Shown here: positions 45,609 through 58,712 of the stretch, one piece after another
How positions within the stretch are numbered: the first letter of the stretch is position 1
How the letters are laid out: each line of letters opens with the position of its first letter
From: Amaranthus tricolor
Taxonomy: Eukaryota > Streptophyta > Magnoliopsida > Caryophyllales > Amaranthaceae
Reading direction: 5' to 3'
DNA length: 64,000 nucleotides
Assembly: GCF_026212465.1 (NCBI RefSeq)
Contig: NC_080057.1
Span: forward strand, 22,821,647-22,885,646
Program-made: the position numbers and the translations under genes
Notes under the pieces: generated by a model
The model's database searches: none
Told to the model about the DNA's origin: nothing
The model's input: the letters and a program-made list of their open reading frames with translations, nothing else

Positions 45609-48600
45609 ATGGCTACACCTCCATCTTTGATCAACCTTTGCTTTGGTGCCCTCAAAACTCAAATTCTTTATGGTATTCCATTCTTCTAATTTCTGCTCCT
45701 GTTTAGTTGATTATCGTTTTGAACATCAATTTTTGATCATTTTATTTGCTTAATTTTGGATTGCAGGGAATGATGATGGGATTCTGGAGGGAATTTATGA
45801 GCTTCCTGTTGAATTGTTTGATGGCTTACTGAACCAACTTCCTGCTTTAGCACTACACAAATTGCAATTACTAATGTTTGTGCTCTTATAGATCCCACTT
45901 TAAACCCTTTTTGAAGAAACCCTATTCTTATTATGCCAAATTGTTGAATCTCTCCAATTGTTTTTCTTTTGATTTTTTGTTGCTTGGATTTCTGTTTCTT
46001 TTATCAAACTGTAATTTTTCTTTTTCTCATTTTACTCTATGGGATTATAGTTCTTTGTTTTGGATTATAATGGACTGTATTAAAATGACTCATTAAATCA
46101 TGTGCACTTCTTATTTATTTGAAGTTGCTGATGATTTTTATGAGCAAAGGTCAATCGAAAATTACTTTTTAGCACTAATAAGTGTATAAAAATGGTAAGT
46201 TTGTGTACATCTGATCCCCAAATCCCATTCTTGGTGGGAGCCGCTCAATGACATTCGTACAATGAAATGTTGCTGTTCATTTTACTCTTTCGGCCTATTT
46301 GTTTGTTATTAAATGGCGGTAAGGTAAATGATTTTTATTGTAAATTGTATGGATATGTGGTATGTAGTATGTCATTCTCATGGTAAGAAAGCTTTCGTCG
46401 TCAAATATGGATTTTTCTTTGGAGTTTTTCATTACTAGCTTATACTACCTTATTTTATCTTCAGTTTATTGCTCACTTATTTATACTCAATGCCTGAAAG
46501 ACATTGAATTGGGTTTGGTGTTGACAAATTATATTTGATAGAGTACTTTGAAGGGTTTAATTAAATGGAAAGAGAATGCTTAAAAAGGGTAATCGTATTG
46601 TTAAGTATTTTTTGATTTGAAGAGTGGTAAGGGAATGAGAATGGTATGAGAGGAGATAAGGATGATGAATTTGCTTGTTTGTTTTTTACTACCCATGTCA
46701 TTGTTGTCACGAAGTAATGAAGACATTACTCACACAACCGAAACAAACTTTAGGTAATGCATTTGCTTATTTGATTCCATTTCCAACCCTTTAAAATGAG
46801 CTACCAAACTCCCCCTAAAAGGAATACACATCAACTAAAAAATCCAAAAATATCTTTTGTTACGTCTCTTTGTTGCTCTTGGGATTTTTTATTGCCTTAA
46901 ACTAACATTGTTATGTACAATCGTAGGAACTAGGAAGAATGTGGAGTGAACACCAATTGCCAATCGCTGCTCATGATGAATATAATCAATATTTGCTTGA
47001 TGTTAGAACCAAGCATGAGTTGAAATATAGTTGAAATGTCCGTATTTGTGATGTGATTCTTAAACAAAAACAATTTTCATTCACGAGCTTGACTTATTCT
47101 TTTAAGCAACTTTTCAATTGGTCGTCTTTAATCTCTTTTGACAGTTTTAGGACTAAGGATGTTCAGTTCGTCATCAAACTACTAACCAGATTACTAGACT
47201 CACACTAGACTCACAACAATGTCAAAGCCTTATTCCTAATACGATTCTAGGCTACGGGTTCATTATTTTCCCTCATAAGATTACTTAACTCTAAGTGGTT
47301 GTGTCTATATATTGGATTCTTCAGTTTGACCTTGGAGGTTAGAGATATTCCTTTTAGTTCTTGATTTTTGTTTTTAATATTTTAACATTGTATTTTTTAT
47401 AGCAGGCCTTCTGAAACCTTGAATAATTTTCATTTTGAAAGTGATGCTTCTGGAAATGGAAGGAAACGTGCGAGGTAAATTATTCCTCTCATTGCCATAT
47501 TATCGTCTTTCCTGGGAAGATGGAATAATATTACATCCTTTTTTTTCAGATGTGATAAGTTTGATATTGCGTGGAAAACATTGTTTTACTCTCGTTGGCC
47601 TGAGCTTGTCAAGCATTTAAAAGAGACTTCCTTGTCAAGAAAACATGTGTTAGAATGTGAAACTATATGTGATTGGAAACAAAAGTATTGGGAATTGCAT
47701 CTTCAAAAGTATGTGAGGCTATGAGGACACACCACCCTTTTTCCAAATAAAAAATTCATTTAATTGCTTCTTCCAGAATTCTCACTCAAATTTCAGTTGC
47801 TTTGATGCAGTTGCAGAAAGAGCTATGTTACCGTCTTTCAAAGGATGTGTCGGGGAAGTTAAAATCCCAGGTAGCTTTATGCTTTTTCGAGCTTGGCGTG
47901 TTTGTCAAGTTTATATGTGTAGATTAGCCTTATTTAAGTCATTGTTAAAGTGGACTATCGGCTACTGTTACTTTTTGTTATATTATGCTGATTCATCTTA
48001 CTAAATGGATGTTGCACAGTTGCACCTTTGTTTGGCCTTTCGGACTCCTTTGGCTATTGTTCTCTTCTTTTGAGTCTTTAAACATCATTTCCTTGTGTGT
48101 TACGAGTAGCATTTGTTCCTGTATACAACATTTCTATTATCCCTATGCTATTAAGCGGTCCCCACCTAGGCAAGCGTTGAGGGTTGGATGTACTCATTCT
48201 TATTCTTGTAAGAACAAAGTGGTTGTTTTCAAATTGTCCTTTGATAATAAACATTATTCACAACTTCAAATAAAATATAAAGTCAATATGATTTAACTAA
48301 CCTCTTTATTGTAGCCCATTATAATCCGAATCGAAAAACTATAAACCCGTGGCTCCATCGAGATTGAGTAAACCTTTATTCTTGTATAAATAAAGAAACC
48401 AAATTTAATTTTCTATTTTAAGAAAAAGAATAAATCCAGTTGACATTATATATAATACATACGACAATCGACATTCAAAAAGTATTCTAGAGTTCACATT
48501 GTGGCACAGTTTATGCATACAGAATTTAAATATAGTGGTTCCGAAACAATTATGTGGCGAAGAAAAGTCTTGCCTTTATTTTCTATTGTGTTTTACATAG

Positions 48601-51600
48601 ACTGTTATATTCTTTTCTTTCAAACATATACAAAAATTGATTAATTATTGTACCTATTGGAAAGCACTCTATCCTTTCCGAAACTTAAAACAAACGTAAT
48701 TCCGGCAGCCACATGGCACAACCCAATCGTCTTACTAGTTTAGGAAATCCAACAACACCCAAGTGGGGAAATGTGATATTCTCATGCATTTAGTAGTTCA
48801 GATTCATTACAGATCAAGTTGCATCCATGGGATATAGATTTATGCCTCATATTGTCTATTCACAAATGCGTCAAAACAAAGAGTTTGGATTATTATGACA
48901 TCTATTGTTGGACCTAAAATTTGTAACTTGCTTAGTTGTGTACGTGTGTCATATATAAGAGTTTGTGTTATGGTGGTTTATTGAGTATTTCACCTTGAAA
49001 TACTCATGGTTTTCCTTTGGCGTACTTTGAAATTTATAACAGGATAAGTTAACTAGTATAGTTGTATAGAAACCCAAGACTGGTTACTATTAGTGAAATC
49101 ATGTTTCAAGTTGTCATGTGTCCAGTTGCATTTTTCATTGTGCTGCTTAACCTAGCTATTTGATCTAATTGGATATTTTTCGTATTCTTGCTTTTATGCT
49201 AAGTTCTGCTTGTAAATCTTCCAGGTCAGCTAATTAAAGTAATTGGATATGAGGAACCAGCAAAAGGCTCAATGCATCAGTTCTCTAGATTTCATGATCA
49301 TTGCCAAGAGTTTGGATGTTATGTGAGGTCAGATTCTTTGGCTATGGTTTTTTCATGTTCAGCTTTCTTTCTCCCCCTTTACCAATACTAAAACTGAAAA
49401 AGGAAAGAAGATGGTCATCTCTTAATGTGATAGGTCTACTTGTCATCCATGACTTTCCCCATGCATAAGCCTGCATGATCATCTCTAATAATTTCATGTA
49501 AAATGTTACCTTATTTTATAGGAAACGTTGATGTTAATAGTCCTAACTCCTATCTATTTGATTTCATTTCTTCTCTAAAAGAGGAGGAAACAAAAATGAG
49601 GGAAAAGAAAGAAAGAAGAGGGGGGTTGTGTTCCTTTAATGAGTCACATGTGGTGCATGTGAGTAGCTTTAAATGCTACGTGTTGAAATTCGGCGGGGAT
49701 CACTAGTTCCAAATATGTTCAAAGATGAGATAAAATGAATGTAAAGTATTTCTTTGTCCTCATATGTTTGCTACAAATGCAAACTTATACTCTTATTATA
49801 TTTTGGGTGGGTTAGTGGGAAAGTAAGACAAATGTAGATTAAAAAAAGTGTGGTTGAGATGAAGATAGAGATTGTGTTTGTGCATGAGAATAGGAGACTG
49901 GTCTATTCCTCAAAACCAACTGTAGCAAATTTACTACGACGGACAAAAATGAAAAATGTAGGAAATTCAAAGATACATATGAAGTATGTTAAGAACTGCT
50001 TATGGAAGAGTGCCCTTAGTTTGGAATTCTTGCATAAGTTTCCTATTTTATTTTGAGGCTATGTATTTGTTTTCTTTCTCCAAATCTTTTGGGGTTAAGG
50101 TTCTGCTATTGTTATGTATTGGTTTTTTTGGGGAGTTACTTGCATGTATTTGGTGACACTTCTATTTTTCATTCTGGATTCTGTGGGAAAAATATGCTTA
50201 TGTTGTCAATATCATGTTGCAGTTAATTACTTCAACTTATTGTGGAAAGATTGAAGGTTCTTATGTGAAACTTTTTGTTCCTGTAGATTTCTGCGACTTC
50301 AAAACATATTTTGTAACACGGAAGCCCTTGTAAGTTTCTGTCTATCTCTTGTTTTTAATATCAAAGCCATTTGTGTTTGCAGACTTGCTTTGTCAAGAGC
50401 AGTAAAGATGTTACCTTTTCTTATAATATAATATTGAACCAGTTTTACTAGAGATGGTTGCTTGTTTTGATTGGGTTTGTAGAGAAGCCCGACGAGTCCA
50501 TGAGGGAGTACTCCACTAGGTCAAATAATGAATTGATTTCCATAGAACATTTCTGCATTAACCATCTTTTCCATTATCTCTCTTTGCTAATCTTACCAGT
50601 CTCTCTCTTAGGATTCCCTAGGCCTTACATGGATCTCTTAGCTTAGTTTGAGCGTAGGCCGAAGATAGGTAGATTGATAGATCATAGATTAATAAATGTG
50701 TATACTTCAGTCTTTCACCACTTAAATTCTATATTGTTTCTTTTGTTCAGATGGCATTTTTTTCTGCTGTTTTTTCACTTTAGCTTAATACCTTGACCTC
50801 AAAAGGGACATAAAAACTTATTCATGAGCATACTTGTGACATGATGGGTGGAAAAAACCTAAATTTTGCCGACATACTCTCTCCACCTTAGATTAAGTTC
50901 TTGTATCCTCTTTCCTATTACCTTAAATAAAAACTTTTCTACACCTAACTAATGAGATGAGGACCCTATGTCTTCCATACTCTATCTGTATTCCTTATGA
51001 TGACCCCTGCTATCACTATATTTAAAATTATTATCAAAATGTTAGATTCAATCGTACTTTCTATCTTAAAAGGCTCTCACATCCTCTTGCTAATTGTTAA
51101 TAAAAAATGTGCGTTTGGGATGAAGCGAGTAAATCTTAATGGTAGGGGACGTATCCTTCAATGACATAACATGTTGTTTCTACCTCTCTAACCAGTCTAT
51201 CATGATACACATCATTAGGAGAATAGAGAATAGTATTGGGCTTTAGTAAAAATAATGAGCTTGGGAACATGGTTAATTGGAAAGGCCTGAATGAGAAGGT
51301 GTTGAAATAGAATCGATATGAAAGGTCAATGTCTGCTTCACACTCAATATAGACCTTTTGAATCTAAATGATTTATCAAATTTATGATATGTGACTATCA
51401 TTGTTGTTCATCCATATCACTTTACTAAAAATTTGATGAAGGGGTGACTCATGAACTTGAATTCATTAGCTTGTGGTCTAAATTCTATTTTTTGTCATAG
51501 ACAGGGAGGACTGGGAAGGGATGAAGTTCAATATTTTAAAGTTTCGTGGTTTAAAATTCTATTTTTTGTCATAGAAAGGTATTTCTCACAACTCATAATG

Positions 51601-54600
51601 TTCTCTTACAGTGTTTGTTAGCAAAAAGCAAGTTGAAAGGTTTGCTACTAAGGAGAATTTCCTCTGATATGCATGTAAGTCCATTCTTTTTAAATACTCC
51701 CTCCTATAACTTCTATATTTCCCATTTGGGATTTGACTCTATTCATCCATCGCTTTTAATCCGTGTTTTACTCTTAATTTATAAGTTAAAACATAGTCAA
51801 AGTGGAATTTTGATTGATTAGTCTCATGTAAATTTTATTAATATCAATTTTTTTATAATTTTAATATGCACAATTAGAAATATTAAGAATTGAATCGGTG
51901 CATTGGCAAGCGTGCAATCCCAAATGAGACAAATAGTAAGGATCGGAGAGATATGCCGCTTTTTAAGTATTGGAAAATTTCTGTTTCCTCGCACACCTAA
52001 CCCGTAATTTCTCTGTGCTAGTGCATGCTATCTAAATTGGGATACTAGTGTAGTACGGATTAGGGAACAAGAAATTTGAGTGTGCGTCTCATGTTGAGGA
52101 TATCTGATAAGTTTAGGTCATGATATCACATGCTCTCGTTTTTTTTGAGTAAGAAGTTGCACTCTTGAGTGGGTTGAAAGAATAGAGTGAGTTAGGGACG
52201 TGAGAGCCCAATTTAGTAGCTTCTGTTTGATTAAATATAACTAAGAAACTCAAATTATAACCTGGATCATTAAAGATTGAATGTTTATGGCTATGCAGTG
52301 CCATCTTCATAAATAATTCCTTTCCTCCTTTTTTTTTATTGCGCACCCAGTGATTAGGGGTATAAGCAGACCAATAAAACCAGGATCAGTAAGTATGGAT
52401 ACTTTTCAGTTTTCACATATCAAATGCACATCCCATCTAAATCAAATTACCAATGAGCTTTCTAAGTTATTGTCACGGCAATTGCAGCTTGATGGATTAC
52501 GCATGATACTGAATCAGAACAGAGAAACTATAACTTCTCTAGAGTTTGTAAACTGCAAAATTTCATTGGCTTTCTTGGAAACAATTTGCTGCACGTTGGC
52601 TATGGAAGGTAAACAAATGCATGGAGTGAAGCATTTTGCTGTGAAAGCGTCAAAATTTTCAGAAGCTAATCTGGATTCTCTGCCACCACAACTCATTTCC
52701 TTTCTGTCATCAAGGTAATTTTGTTTTCTTATATGCGTAACCATACTTTCGCATTCGTCTTTTGAGGTCAGAATTTTATTTGGGGAATGCCAAATAAATC
52801 TGCTAGCATTTATGAGGTGTTCCTTCTGATGATCTCGTTCAATGGTAACAATTGTGCATTTTTCTTGGTTCGTTTGTCTCAATAGATCACTGCAGTCATT
52901 AAGCCTTTCGGATGATCAAATCGGGAGAAACTTTGCAAAATCAACTTTCACTGCCCTTCTTGATGCTTCGTCTGCTCTGTCCATCCTTGAGCTGTCAGAT
53001 AACAATGTGAGCAAATTGTATCATCCTATATAATTATTTGTTTGGTTTCTGCATCTGAAGTATCCAATTGTTGGGAATTATAGGGGGGAAGCAGAGAAAA
53101 ACTAAGGAAACAATTTAGAAGAGAGATAAAAAGAGAAAGATGTTTACTTGCTTTCTTGCTTGAAAATAAGTACAAAACACCATTTATATAGGGAAAGAAA
53201 GTTGCCAAATAATAAGAGTCACAACCTTTGGCCGTTCATGTACTCATAACTTCTAAACTATTCATGTATAGACTTAATGACGAACTTATTAAATGAGGGA
53301 GACTAAAAGTCTCATAAACTAACACTAACTTTGAAACTTCAATTATGATTTTTTTCTCTACAACTTGAAAATTGTGTTATGTATTAAAAAAGATAAATCC
53401 TAAAATTGGTGCAGATTTCAGGTTGGCTTTCCGATTTTCATTGCAACTCATCCAGTCAAGCCTTATCCTTGTGTGAAACAAGCAAGTCGTTGAAATCTTT
53501 GCGTGTGCTTAATCTAAGGTATGTATTATAGATCCATCTATGCTTATTCATGATATACATGGATGACACTAAGATATGATTTGATGCAACTGAGTATGCA
53601 AAACAATTTGGGTATTGGAACACTTCAAAATGACTATATGAAGAAAAATAACTTCTCAATGTAGTTGACAATTTTATGTTATTGCTACACAATGATGGGG
53701 GGGATTCCCATTTTACATAGAAGCTCTATTATGAGAACCTGATTGTCTGGATTGAAGTAATAAATGCTTAATTTAAAGTTATTTGATTGCTTATATACAA
53801 GGTTTTGACGTGCTATCCACTCCCTCCACTCCTCGAAGATCTTTACAATTATTGGAGCAATGGAATGTGGGATCAAGGACATAATGGAGATGGGGATGGA
53901 AGAAACATTTTACCGAAAGAGGAATGGACCAAAACAAACTTTATGGAATGGAATTAGCACTAGAAAAGAAATTTTCGTATTAAGTTGATATCCTCTTGTA
54001 GAAGAAGGTTCATCAAGAGAACAAAACAAATACTTTTATATCCTTCATCAAAATTAAAGTTCGGCTTTGAAGCCTTCATGATTGGAAATTAGACGTGATT
54101 GGTTTACCCAAGATACTTTTATTGATGAAGGTTTACCCAAGAGAAAGAAACAAAGAAACAATACAAAAGATTTATCTATCATGCTTGGTCGCCATTGATG
54201 TTTAGCTTTGAGCCCTTTGATATGTATAGCAATCCTAGATGCAATGTGACTTATTAAGATAGAAGTTCTATGGTGCATGTTGTTAGTTGATGATATCGTA
54301 TCGGTGGATGAAATTAGACATGAAGTCAATGCTAATAGACATGTGGAGACAGACGTTTGAATCAATAAAGTTTAAACTAAATCAAAGAGATAGTAATTGG
54401 AACGTGTTTCGGAACAAAGGATCATAGTGAAGGGTTTGTAAAGTTAGATATGAAGGAACTTCTTTCAAGTGGGTGTTTCAAGTATTTTGACTCAATGTTT
54501 CACAATATTGGAGATACTAATAAAGATGATAAGCATAGGATATAGAGCGGGTGGCTCAAATAGAGAGCGCTCCCGCAATAAATTGTGAGCAAGGTGTGTC

Positions 54601-56670
54601 ACTAAGGTTAAAGGGAAAATTCCACATGACTGCTAAGTGCTAATACTTTAGATCTGAATGTTCGACTTTCAGATTATAGGAAGATGGAGATAAGTATGTG
54701 CATGTTAGGATGAGTGAATGGACATACCCTAAAAAATAGAATACGAAATGAGAATATAAGAAAGGGTCTTGGATCGCAAATATTGAAGTTAAAATGAGAA
54801 AATCGTTTTTGTTAATTTGGTCATGTGAAGACAAAACAATAGATACGAATGGATTGAGAATATATGTGATTGATCATTGTTATTGTTTTTCTAGTTGTAT
54901 TACTTGTATATTAGTATTAGATAGAGCCAAAAATTAAGTATGAACTTGGTTATTTATGATCTCTCCATTTCATTTGTTTCGGTTCATGTAGCTAACTCCA
55001 TATTGTTGGGATAAAGGTTTTGTTATTATTGTTCGTTAATATTAATTTGAGCTCTTATGTATCCCCATTCATGCTGAATTTTATCGATCTTTTATTACCG
55101 TAGGGGAAATAATTTGCGGAAAAATGATATGGAAGACCTTAGATGTGCTCTCATTCATATGCCTGTTTTGGAGACTTTGGACTTAGCTGACAATTACATT
55201 GAGGATGATGGAATCAAGTAAGTTCTCTGTGCTGACCTGTTTCTGTATCGAGTTATAGATGTGAACTAATTCTTGAACGTTTCAGGTGTTTAATCCCCTA
55301 CTTTGTCAAGTCCTCTGAGCACTTTACCCTTGCAAATCTAAATTTGAAAAACTGTGAACTCTCCTGTAACGGAGTGACCGAACTTCTGGAAGTACTCATA
55401 GCATTAAACTACCATTTGATTTCTCTTTCCCTGGCGGATAATGCTCTTGGAAGGTAGTTGTGATTGAAACTTATTTTTTAACCGATTGTTTTCACGTTTT
55501 ATTTATCGATACTGATGCACGGTCGTGTTATGGAAAAAGTCAAATTGCACCCTTACTTGGAGACCTCATGCACACATCTATAAAGTCGCTCGATATAAGA
55601 GACATTGGACTTGGCTCTTCCGGTTTCCTAGAGCTTCGGATTAATATGCCAAATGTGGTGAAGCTAATCAGCATTGACATAAGGTACACCTTAGGCCTCC
55701 TTTTATGTTTTCATTTTCCAATCTTTCGGGATTAAAACTCTGGCTGTCTGGCATTGTTGTTGTCATTGTTACGGGGAACGGGAACAAGGAACACAACCTT
55801 GATTGACTTGAGAACGATTGGGTACGAGAAACATATGTATAAAAAATATATTTAAAAAACAAAATTTAAATGATTTTTTTTGCTTTAAGAAATTGTTTTT
55901 AAGTGGAGTTTTTTTGGTTTTTTAGGTTTTATCTCGTTTTTTCCTTCCTTCTTTATTCTTTAATTTGTAAATGAAGGCCAAAATACTTTTCTAAAAAAGT
56001 CTTCCACACCGGGATGCCGCCCTGAGCGATTTGTGTCGCGTTTCGTGGTGATTGGGGACTAATGTTGCCGGATCAAGGAACGTGGCTATGTTCCACGTTC
56101 CATGTAACTATGATTGTTAACCATTTAACATAAATAGGTTTTTAATCCGGGTCATGGCCTAAGCAAGCCCGGGCCTAAACTCTACCTTGTCTACATTCTG
56201 ACCGGTATGAAAATTAAAATCTAAACAACTTTTCGCAGTGAAAATCGTGGTGGGATCCAAGCTGCAGAATTTCTTGAAGAATTGATCTCTAGAGCTCCAG
56301 AGCTTGTTGAAGTTTATGCAGGATACAATTTAATGCCTCCAGAATCCTTGAAAATTATTTATTCAGCCCTTAAGATTGCTAAAGGTATGCAACATCTATG
56401 GAATATTCTATTGAAGATCCATCTTTGGTTTTTGGTATTAATAGTTCTGCATATGCATAGTTCCGAAATGAACGAGTACTCTTCATTTTAACATGAACTT
56501 AAAACCACGACAAATCAGGTACACTTCAGCGTATCGAACTTTTGGGAAACCAAAAACTTTGGCAGGCTGATCATGTCTCGGCGCTCTCTGAATTTCAACG
56601 TCATGGAGAGCCAATCGTGCTGATTCCTTCATCAACTTTCCAGGACGGACCTTACGATGATGATCCATAG
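45609..56670 (+). CDS. Leucine-rich-repeat (RNI-like) protein with F-box-like N terminus
   Basis: Sixteen exons join in frame: 45609-45672, 45767-45875, 47406-47474, 47550-47708, 47797-47870, 49225-49327, 50287-50329, 51612-51674, 52488-52714, 52886-53006, 53415-53518, 55104-55217, 55286-55453, 55540-55683, 56239-56384 and 56519-56670, giving 619 residues. The N terminus has YELPVELFDGLLNQLPALAL (32-51), like an F-box or elongin-A helix pair. A basic GRKRAR motif (76-81) follows, then FDIAWKTLFYSRWPE. From about residue 208 the chain is made of irregular leucine-rich repeats of the ribonuclease-inhibitor type (LRVLNLRGNNL, LETLDLADNYI, LISLSLADNAL, IKSLDIRDIGLGSSGF). I recall similar unnamed plant proteins but no studied function. 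A nuclear or ubiquitin-ligase role is inference. The start was chosen for its GCCATGG context and smooth joining to exon 2. Exon 2 to 3 is the least certain junction. Confidence 0.8.
46045..46257 (+). repeat. SINE-like dispersed repeat, copy E
   Basis: In intron 2 of the LRR gene. It shows the full family order: TTATAGTTCTTTGTTTTGGA, ATTATAATGGACTG, AAATCATGTGCACTTC, GAGCAAAGGTCAATCGAAA, TACATCTGATCCCCAAATCC and GGGAGCCGCTCAATGACATT. Confidence 0.7.
48151..48345 (-). repeat. SINE-like dispersed repeat, copy F
   Basis: An inverted copy in intron 5 of the LRR gene. Read on the minus strand it goes from TTTATAGTTTTTCGATTCGG through TAAATCATATTGAC, GTTTATTATCAAAGGACA and TACATCCAACCC to CCTAGGTGGGGACCGCTTAA. 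Most of the frame at 47985-48296 consists of this repeat. Confidence 0.65.
51697..51950. mobile_element. Stowaway-like MITE in LRR intron 8
   Basis: Left end CTCCCTCCTATAACTTC and right end ATAGTAAGGATCGGAGAG are an inverted, partly diverged pair. CCCATTTGGGA on the left answers TCCCAAATGAGA on the right. The length of about 254 bases is typical. Confidence 0.6.
54100..54880 (+). mobile_element. RTE LINE fragment in LRR intron 11
   Basis: Plus-strand reading gives worn matches to the RTE reverse transcriptase and tail. There is a trace of the catalytic box and the DEIRHEVNA stretch after it (about 54270-54340), then RIxSGWLK at about 54538-54560. YVHVRMSEWTYP, KKGSWIANIEVKMRKS and LLIWSCEDKT follow in one frame (54690-54840). 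These align in order with the larger LINE at 632-1330. Stops and shifts are frequent. Confidence 0.65.
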
Positions 56671-56756
56671 AGAACGAAGGGATAAGGCTTACGATCAGTA
56701 CGGGCTTCCCCCCTTCTGGTGTCATGTATGTTCTAATTTCAACCATACAATTCTGC

Positions 56757-56905
56757 AATCAGACAGTCTCCTTAAGAGACCGTCTTTCTGAGAGACCACT
56801 CAGCCCAGTCCATTAAAGTTTAATTAAACTAAAAAATGATAATGGGCCGACCAAATTAGAAATGGTCTCTTAAAAAGACTGTCTCTCACAAAAATTTGTG
56901 TTATG
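56757..56905. repeat. GAGACGG-type repeat with inverted ends
   Basis: GACAGTCTCCTTAAGAGACC at the left answers GGTCTCTTAAAAAGACTGTC at the right, a good inverted pair of about 25 bases. It is the best-defined member of this family here. It lies about 90 bases after the stop of the LRR gene and could be part of its 3' untranslated region. Confidence 0.7.
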
Positions 56906-57504
56906 CAATTTGTATTATTAGATGTTATTAGATAAAGTTAATGAATTGATAAACTTGGGTATAAGTTTAGACAATCTCAAATTATTATCAACAGTAGTCT
57001 TCTTATCAAATATTGATAAAAATAGCTATATTATTTAGGAAAATTTGTAAGTAATGCTCTCAACTATTGCTTATTGAATTAAAATACCCTTGATTATTTA
57101 TTTAACTTTTATATCCTAAATATTGGGATACTTAAAATATTCAACTAAGAGCCCAATAAATACGAATGTAAATATCACAAAAATATGTGAGACAATACAC
57201 CCAAAGTTTAATATATGAGATGATAAATTCAGCCCTAAGAATTGCTCAAATTAGTCTTTTTTGTGTCTTTTCTTAAACTACCCGCACCAAAACATACAAA
57301 CAGAGATGCAACATTTTCCGTTTTGTTAATTAATTACTTATACAGGGACAAAATAGATTTTCTACAAATTAGGGCTTTAAGTTGAGCAAAATTTAGGGCT
57401 TACTTTAGCACAATCCGTTTAATATTTCTAAAATCCAATACTAAAATATGATCCATAATACAATCAAAATCAAGAGGAGGATGAGTCTTGAGCATTTTGT
57501 AGTT

Positions 57505-57922
57505 TTATGTATGGCTCAAAAAGTTCCCAAATTTTTTTTGGTCAGATTGTAGTTGTGCCATTTGCAATTGAAGAGTCTGTACTTTCACTTGAGTACTCAT
57601 TGAGTCGAGTACCAATGTTTCAACCCTATCAACTTGGTTACCAATCCGATTAATGATACCTGAGAGCCTAATCACCTCTTCCCTATTGTGGTGGGTCTTT
57701 TCGTCAAACTCCTTCATAATTCTCTCGGATATCCTCTTCTTCGTTCCATTTTGGTTTGTAGGATCCTTTCTTTGATATAATTTTCTTCCTCTCTTCACTA
57801 AGCCACAGACCATAACATCTCTGAGCTCGGAGATTCCACGCCGCACGAACATGGGAAGTGATTTTAGAGGGCCACTTCCAATATTTCTGAACATAAAATA
57901 CATAAACATATAAATTGTTCAC
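57505..57922 (-). pseudogene. Possible transposase remnant (CACTA/En-Spm type)
   Basis: Two overlapping minus-strand frames (57909-57505 and 57922-57704) share the same stretch. The longer ends in a coiled-coil-like segment (IIRxxxQVDRVETLVLDS, then VQTLQLQMAQLQSDQKKF). The upstream YGLWLSEERKKIISKK in the other frame recalls the LWSSEE..KRISEKN pattern of plant En/Spm-associated transposase C-terminal domains. A frame shift between the two would be needed. The similarity is weak, and another identity is possible. Confidence 0.3.
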
Positions 57923-58712
57923 TTAATCAATGGAATTGATGGTCGAGTGTCTTCCTCATCCGAGAAAGTGACAACCTCGACATAACTCTCTTTAGTTGAC
58001 TGATGTTCCCTTAAAGAGCAACTCGCAGAGTTCTCAATTTGTTTATTCTTGCATCACCCTTCAACTCGATTCACCCAACGAAGCGTTGTGTCACAAAACC
58101 CTTCCTAAATGAATGCATCCACACTTCATTCAAACTTGTAATAACATGATTTTTGGACTTCTTATAAAGACATCTAATCTCCGATCTTCACTTGCAAAAT
58201 TCAAAAAAAACTTCTACTCCTTGCATGCATTGTCTATTATATGCTCCATTGATAAGTCTTTTGTCCATCCTACTTATGTCATTAAACAAATCTTTCATTG
58301 CACAATCCTACGATTATAATTATAATTATTTATTCGTTATTTAATGATTTTTTAATACTAACAATTAATATTATTTATAATGTAATAAGATCGCAGTTTA
58401 AAAATAATATTAACAAAGTGTGATACATATGCTGTAATGTATTAATATAGTGGTGCATATATATTGTGTGACACACAACAGGCAACAAATGTGTTTTACC
58501 TGATCCACTCCGGCCCAGGAAGGAATTTTTTATAAAATAATTTGAGCTGACCCAATTAAAATCGTATCACGTTGAGATGACCTAAATAAAGAATTAGTGA
58601 ATCCACAAACACTTTGGGCGTAGCATAATTAGCAGTTTTTTGGTGTCTTTTTGCATATATAATTGTCAAACTAGGTACAAAAAGGCTCTTTAGAGCTTGT
58701 AAAGAATTGGTG

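Noticed and set aside
52350..52487. Upstream part of a frame joined to exon 9 of the LRR gene
   Set aside because: Removal at the AG at 52486-52487 gives DMH-LDGLRMILNQN, which fits the repeat pattern; the upstream part is intron 8.
53069..53363. Possible solo LTR in LRR intron 10 (TGTTGGGAATTATAG start)
   Set aside because: No matching end, no TATA box and no target duplication could be shown.
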